From Heliocidaris erythrogramma (taxonomy: Eukaryota > Echinodermata > Echinoidea > Camarodonta > Echinometridae), in assembly GCA_025617745.1 (NCBI GenBank), contig CM046856.1, positions 41,476,888 to 41,540,887 on the forward strand: a DNA stretch of 64,000 bases. The letters run 5' to 3'. A program made the translations under genes and the position numbers. This document shows, piece after piece, positions 54,501 through 60,500 of the stretch (its first letter is position 1; every line of letters begins with the position of its first letter). The notes beneath the pieces were generated by a model that did no database searches, was not told the DNA's origin, and saw only the letters and a list, made by a program, of their open reading frames with translations.

Positions 54501-57500
54501 TAACGAGATTCTGGATTTAACCAGGTAATTTTAATAGTCCCAAGGACCTCGTTATACTAAGTTTCCACCGTATAATATATTGATTTTTGTTACCACCCTG
54601 AATGTGGTGAAAGTGTAACGGGCAATTTTCAACCTACAGTTACAGGTTGATTCCTACTTCTCTACATTATACATGTAGTTCATTTGACAGAAAATCTGTT
54701 TTCCAATGATTCCCTCTCTCTCTTTCACCTTTTCTTCTCTTGTGCTTTCCCTCCCTTTCTCCCTCTTTTTGCCTATAATTCTCCACTTACACACATCTTC
54801 CCTCAACTTTTTATCTCTTTTTTCCCCCAATGATTCCCTCTCTATTTCTCCCCTTGTGCTTTCCCTACATTTCTCCCTCTTTATGCCCAAAATTCTCAAC
54901 CTTTATGCCCAAAATTCTCCGCTTTCACACATCTTCCCTCAACTTTTTTTATCTCTCCCTTTTTCCCCCAATGATTCCCTCTCTCTCTATTTCTTCCCTT
55001 GTGCTTTCCCTCCATTTCTCCCTCTTTATGCCAAAATTCTCCACTTTCACACATCTTCCCTCAACTTTTTTATCTCTCCCTTTTTCCCCCAGTGATTCCC
55101 TCTCTTTTTCACTATTTCTTCTCTTGTGCTTTCTGTCTCCCTTTCTCCTTCTTTTTGCCCAATATTCTCCAATTACACACATCTCCTCTCAACTTTATCT
55201 CTTTTTTTTTCTTTTTCCATTCTGCCAATTGTTGGTTTTGATCTCATTCACGCACTCACACCTTTCTTTTCAATTGTTAGTTTCATTCACGACAAGCCTT
55301 GCATAGTAAATGTGTTTGAGCTCTTCCAGAGATGACAAAAATATTCAATTGACTTGAAATATATTATTACTTCTGGAGAAATGTAGATATAGATGTATCC
55401 AGGAAATGGTTGTCTTACAATTGAACATCAAAAATTCAATAGGAGAATGCCCACCCCCCCCCCAAAAAAAAAAAACATAACAAAACAAAACAAGCAAAAC
55501 TGATTAGCTTCCAAAGTGTGTTTCATTAACAAATTAAACAACAAATGCCATAAAAAATAACAGACCTCATATGCCATTAACAATAGAGTTATCATTCTTG
55601 ACTGAGATACATGCATCTTTACAACATCCATTACAAAAAATGCTCTGGGCAAATACTTAGATGTGAACTCAGTTACCCAATTCCAATTTTATTTCTGACA
55701 GTGAAAATGAATATTCAATTCAAAATAAGCCTCCTAGACTACTCTTTTCCTCTGATACTTGAAGCAAAAACAGCAATAACATTTTTACCACATTGTCACA
55801 GTCAGTGTAGCACACCCTCATGTAATAAACCCAACTTTCAGGAAAACTGATATCCATGTATAGGAATTAAATATCATGAAAAGATAGACTGAACAATGAC
55901 GTACTAGCATTTTTAACATTTCTTATAAACAGTTATATACATGAAAAATGTATATGCTACCTAAGTGTTATCAAGTTAACAACTAGACCAACATATATCA
56001 GTACATAATAATAAATACAATAAATCAAATGAAAGAAGAAAAAAAAAATCTGTAGAAAAAATAATGTCAATTTGAAAAGAAATATGATGTGAAGCAACAA
56101 TAATGATGATCACATGAATGACCCAATTAAATAAAAGATGTTTGCCAGTCATTAGTACTGAATATTTTTTTCTTTCAAATAATGACTTTGTGTAAATGTT
56201 TACACTTATGGAACAACAGTTCTGATACATAAATATTTTTAAAATGTTCAATTCTACTATCACCTTTGCTTAATGTTGAGATTTGTGCATGTCATATCCA
56301 AGCCCCAGTAAAAAAAAAGTATGAGAATAATGGTTGCATAGGTTAAATTAAAGTTCCACAGAGCTGCCCTCCCTTTTGATTTTTTTGCAAAGGTTAAAAA
56401 AATATATATACATACAGTAAACTTTGAAAAGAAAATACCCTAAAGAGGTAAAATGCAGGGAATATTTCCAATTTAAAAAAAATATCTTTGAAAATCTATC
56501 TTAGAACAGTAATAAAAATCTCAGTAATATGGTGGAAGTAAAACATATTTTTCTGTAAACATAGATCTTGACAAGGTGGGGGAAAAACAGCAAAATTGTA
56601 TGTAGGTCTACGCCTCTTCAAAGCCCCTGTTCTGTTCTGATCCAGGATTGAGTAAAAGAGGGGGCACAAAAATGAAAGTTTGTCAAAAGGTAGACCCGTA
56701 TTTTTCTGGTCTTGTCAGCTTCTCGAAAAGTAGCTCAGTGAAGGGGGGGGGGGGGGGGGGGGGCAAAAAAAGAAATTCGCTAAACCTTCAAAAATCGCTC
56801 AATAAGGGGTTATTGGGGTCTAGTTTCCCCTCCATACAGTAATTCCCTGACAAGCAACAAAAAAAATCATACTTCTCTTCCAAGGGGGGGGGGGGGGAGG
56901 GGAACCGGGTCAGCTGTGCCCCCTGGATCCGCCAATGGTTCTGATGGAAATGCTGCACGGATTCTTGTCACGGCACAAGATGGGAGAGGAACACGTCCTG
57001 CCCTGCCTGGCTTTCCTATAAAAGATTTTTTTTTTTAAGAGTACAAAGGAAACTATGATTAGACAACTTCAAAACAATGCACAGTGTAGTCTATGATGTA
57101 GGTGATAGTGAGGTAACTTTTACTTTGAACTTCACAAATAAACAATAGAAGATTAGCTAATAATTTAGTTGTCAACATCGCAGTGTAAAATGTTGTGATG
57201 GGGAAAGAGGAAACAAACGTTAATCTGCACATAGGACAAGAAAATACATGTACACTGCAAATAGAATAATCTTTCTCTATTTACATTAAGGCTAAAACAT
57301 TATTTTATAGAATATCGTAATATTAAATAAGGAGCCAATTTGGCATATTGCATCCAAACTGCTTTATATAATACAGGAATACTGCAGTAAGGATTAAAAC
57401 AAAAAATATGGTGTACTCACTGATTTTCAGTTGCATCCTGCCTTGCCTGTCCGCCATACTGCTGCCGATACAGATAGCTAGTAAGCAGTTTCCATCACAT

Positions 57501-60500
57501 ACCGCTCCAGACACACTGGATGAAACCCTGGGTGGAGAAGAAGCAGAAGAAGAAGAAGAAGAAGATCATATCTATTGTCAGCTATAACGGTACCTACACT
57601 TACTTAGTGTAGCAGCACAAAGAAAACAAGCAAGGTAACAGGAGAGCTAAGAGTTTTCTGGATATCAATGTTAGAATTTACTAGAATCAAACGCTACCAC
57701 CCCATGCACCAGTAAAACTGCCCAAGCGCAAGCCAAGGCAGGGTCAGCAGGCGAACAACCAAACAGCGCGGGGTGTACCCCGGCCCTGCGCACATCGAGC
57801 TCACTGCCTCGATCAGCGAAGTATCAGCTCAGCCTCTCGGGCAATTTGCAAGCGTAAACAAGATTCATAATACGTGGATATGCGTGAATTAAACTTTAAT
57901 CGGTAATTTATTATAAAAAAATAATTACCAATTGTGTCTCCCGTCGATATCCTCTCCGTTATTAAAATCAGGGACGTCTCTGTCATCATCAGAATCCGAC
58001 ATGTCTGGCTCACTCAAACATAGTATACGGCCGGGCCCCTAATTCCTCTTCAATTTCTTCTGGGACTTGATGCTCCAAATCAGATATATCTGATCCTGAA
58101 TAAGTGTCCTGCCTGAAGAAGATGATGCCATCGTTGATGTAGGATTTTGTCTTTAAAAAGCTAAAATGAAGGTCTGAAATGGCACGAAGTCGAAGGGATC
58201 TACACGAAGCTCAATAGCCATAACACACACACATCGATACTGATCCAGCTTGTGTGAGTCGAGCGTTCTGTGGGTGACGTCACATGACGTCATCGATCGC
58301 TGGACCGATTTTCCAAAATTTTTAGGGGTGTTCCCAGTTATTTTTTTATTTTCAAGGTTACAGATTAATGAATGGAATTCAAGTAATATGATTGACAGAT
58401 CTGGATTCACAGTAGAAAAGTCTATTAAATGAAGTTCCTTTGTAATTCCATAAAAGGGGACCTTTAAGTAAACTGCAATATATGAGTTTCAATTAAAGGG
58501 TCACTAAAATAAAAAAATAATTGCCCATTTTTCGTAGGAAGGTGTCATCAGGAGCCAAAAAATATCCATCACACATTTTTTTATGCATTCAGTCATATTT
58601 TATAATCATTTGAAAAGTACAGTTTTGCTGATTTACACAGTCATAAGCCCCGCCCCTAAAAAAAACCCATCGAAGCGACATCGTGATCACGTGATCTGTG
58701 ACGGATGAAAAGTAAGGGAAAATATTCCAATAACCTATACCGTGCGCGCCCGGAGGCCCCCGGCAGGCCCAGCCCGGTGCCGAGCATGATATTCACCGCA
58801 TCAACCATTTGCATTGCGTATTTTCGTGTGTTTAATTCCTCACAATAACTTTGATTTCGGACACAGTTTCATCAATAATGCCTAATCGGTGTATAGTTGC
58901 GGGCTGTAGCAAGACCCCTAAAGATGGTGTAAGCCTACATCATTTTTCTAAAGATGAAAATCTACGGAAATTGTGGGTCGCAAAGGTAAAGCTCACGCGG
59001 GCAGAGTGGCAAGGGCCGGCAAAGTGAGTGGAGTACAATCTGCAGCGATCACTTTGCCGAAGATGATTTTGAGGATCCTGGCCTGTATTCCGAATTTGGC
59101 ATGAAGAGAAGGATAAGCTAGCTAAAAGATTCAGCTATTCCAACGATCAGACTTGGAGTCAAGTCTTCCAATCTGTTTTTCAACGACAGCAGCTGCAGCA
59201 GCTTCACCCGTAGACCGAAAATTCTGTCTCTCGTTCGTTAGTTAACAACTTCTAAGACGACCTAACGAACGAGAGACAGAATTTTCGGTCTACTTCACCC
59301 GTAACTCCAGGGAGCTCCAACGCGTTGGAGCTCCCTGGAGTTACTTCACCCACGGCCCTTCACCGTATTCTGCGAGGGGTTCAAACATATAATATGGTCG
59401 AATTTCCCCTTGCCACTCGAGCTTGTTTACCTTCGGGGTCTGATAAATCATCTGATAAATCAGAGTTCGTATCTGCATGGCTCAGAAAAGTCCTCCAACT
59501 CGGAATCGCGGGCACTTTTCCTCTCTCTATATAAGTTACTCGAATTCAGCCAAAATCTAAGTCAGTACTAACGTACTATGTAAAGCGAAGTAAAAAAAAA
59601 ACCGTGAGTGAAATAAACAAAACAAAAGCGTTCACTAGTCGCTATATACGAGGGGAACATAGTCACTGCCGTACTACAGATGTGTAGGACAGTGTACATA
59701 GAGACGCATAAAACGGCTGTGCACGCGTTTATTACCATTGCAAAACTTTCGTTCGGCAAGCTCAGATGGATGAGAACATTGTTCAAAAGAAAAGCTAAAA
59801 AAAAAACAAGAGCTGTATATTTGGGTAAAATCGTTTTCTGATCTTGTAGAAAATATATTGCCAATGATTATTCACTCCTAAGATTATATTGATTAATTTC
59901 CTTTTTTCATAAATTGTCCGTTGAACAGAGGGGTCAAATACCGCATTTTGTGTACAATATTATATGCTGCAGCCTGCAGATCTTGTGCCTCTTACTTTTC
60001 ATACGTCACTTGGAGGTTAGCCAATCAGCTCATGAGTTTTAAGGAACGGTCCCAAAACCTCTACCTTTCCCCCTTTTTCGCCAAAACGAGACATAATTTG
60101 GACAATCGATCGGCAGATTCGTGATTAGAAGGCAAAACTACATGGAAAGAGCACCCATTTTTTCTCTAATTTAGTCAACCTTTAAATATAGCCAAAAATG
60201 CACAGTGATGCAGTTTAGGTATGGGATGTGTGTTGGCTGCGTTACTACACAGTCGGCAATGGCGTGTACCTATGAGTGAATATGACCATTGCTTGCTGAT
60301 GTGCCCATAGACAGACGGGACGACCATGTATCACCAACAAGGTGGACGATCAGCCGACCTGAGCCTTAGGTCGCGTTGCCGTTACGAGTACGCCACTGAA
60401 TACATGCTACACACACAAACACACAGAGAACCACTTCCGGTTCCGGATATGGCCGTCCACACACTACGCGATATGTGATCATTCAGTCTCTATCGAGTCT

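Larger units (their letters stand above)
53484..58463. mobile_element. TTAA element A: THAP segment facing P2X7-type domain
   Basis: The ends AGGTCCCCTGTTATGAAATT and AATTCCATAAAAGGGGACCT are complementary at 18 of 20 positions, flanked by TTAA (53480-53483 and 58464-58467). A THAP coding segment lies 314 bp from the left end on the plus strand. A P2X7 C-terminal-like, multi-exon segment starts about 330 bp from the right end on the minus strand, so the two converge. TGACGTCA words stand near both ends (53684, 58275, 58285). The middle is filled with younger repeats. TTAA targets with a THAP protein recall the Kolobok superfamily; the second gene is not something I know from it. Confidence 0.78.
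58497..60181. mobile_element. TTAA element B: same THAP / P2X7-type plan
   Basis: The ends AGGGTCACTAAAAT and ATTTAGTCAACCT are partly complementary, flanked by TTAA (58493-58496 and 60182-60185). The THAP segment starts 381 bp from the left end on the plus strand. P2X7-type N-terminal text lies at about 59360-59560 on the minus strand. A CCAAT word in ATACGTCACTTGG..CCAATCAG context (60003-60028) stands near the right end. The element is short (1685 bp) and has lost most of its middle. It inserted into the right arm of the older palindrome. Confidence 0.72.

Noticed and set aside
54706-55306. Phe/Leu/Ser-rich frames of up to 158 codons resembling membrane proteins
   Set aside because: They follow the 124-bp pyrimidine-rich tandem repeat and change frame with unit length.
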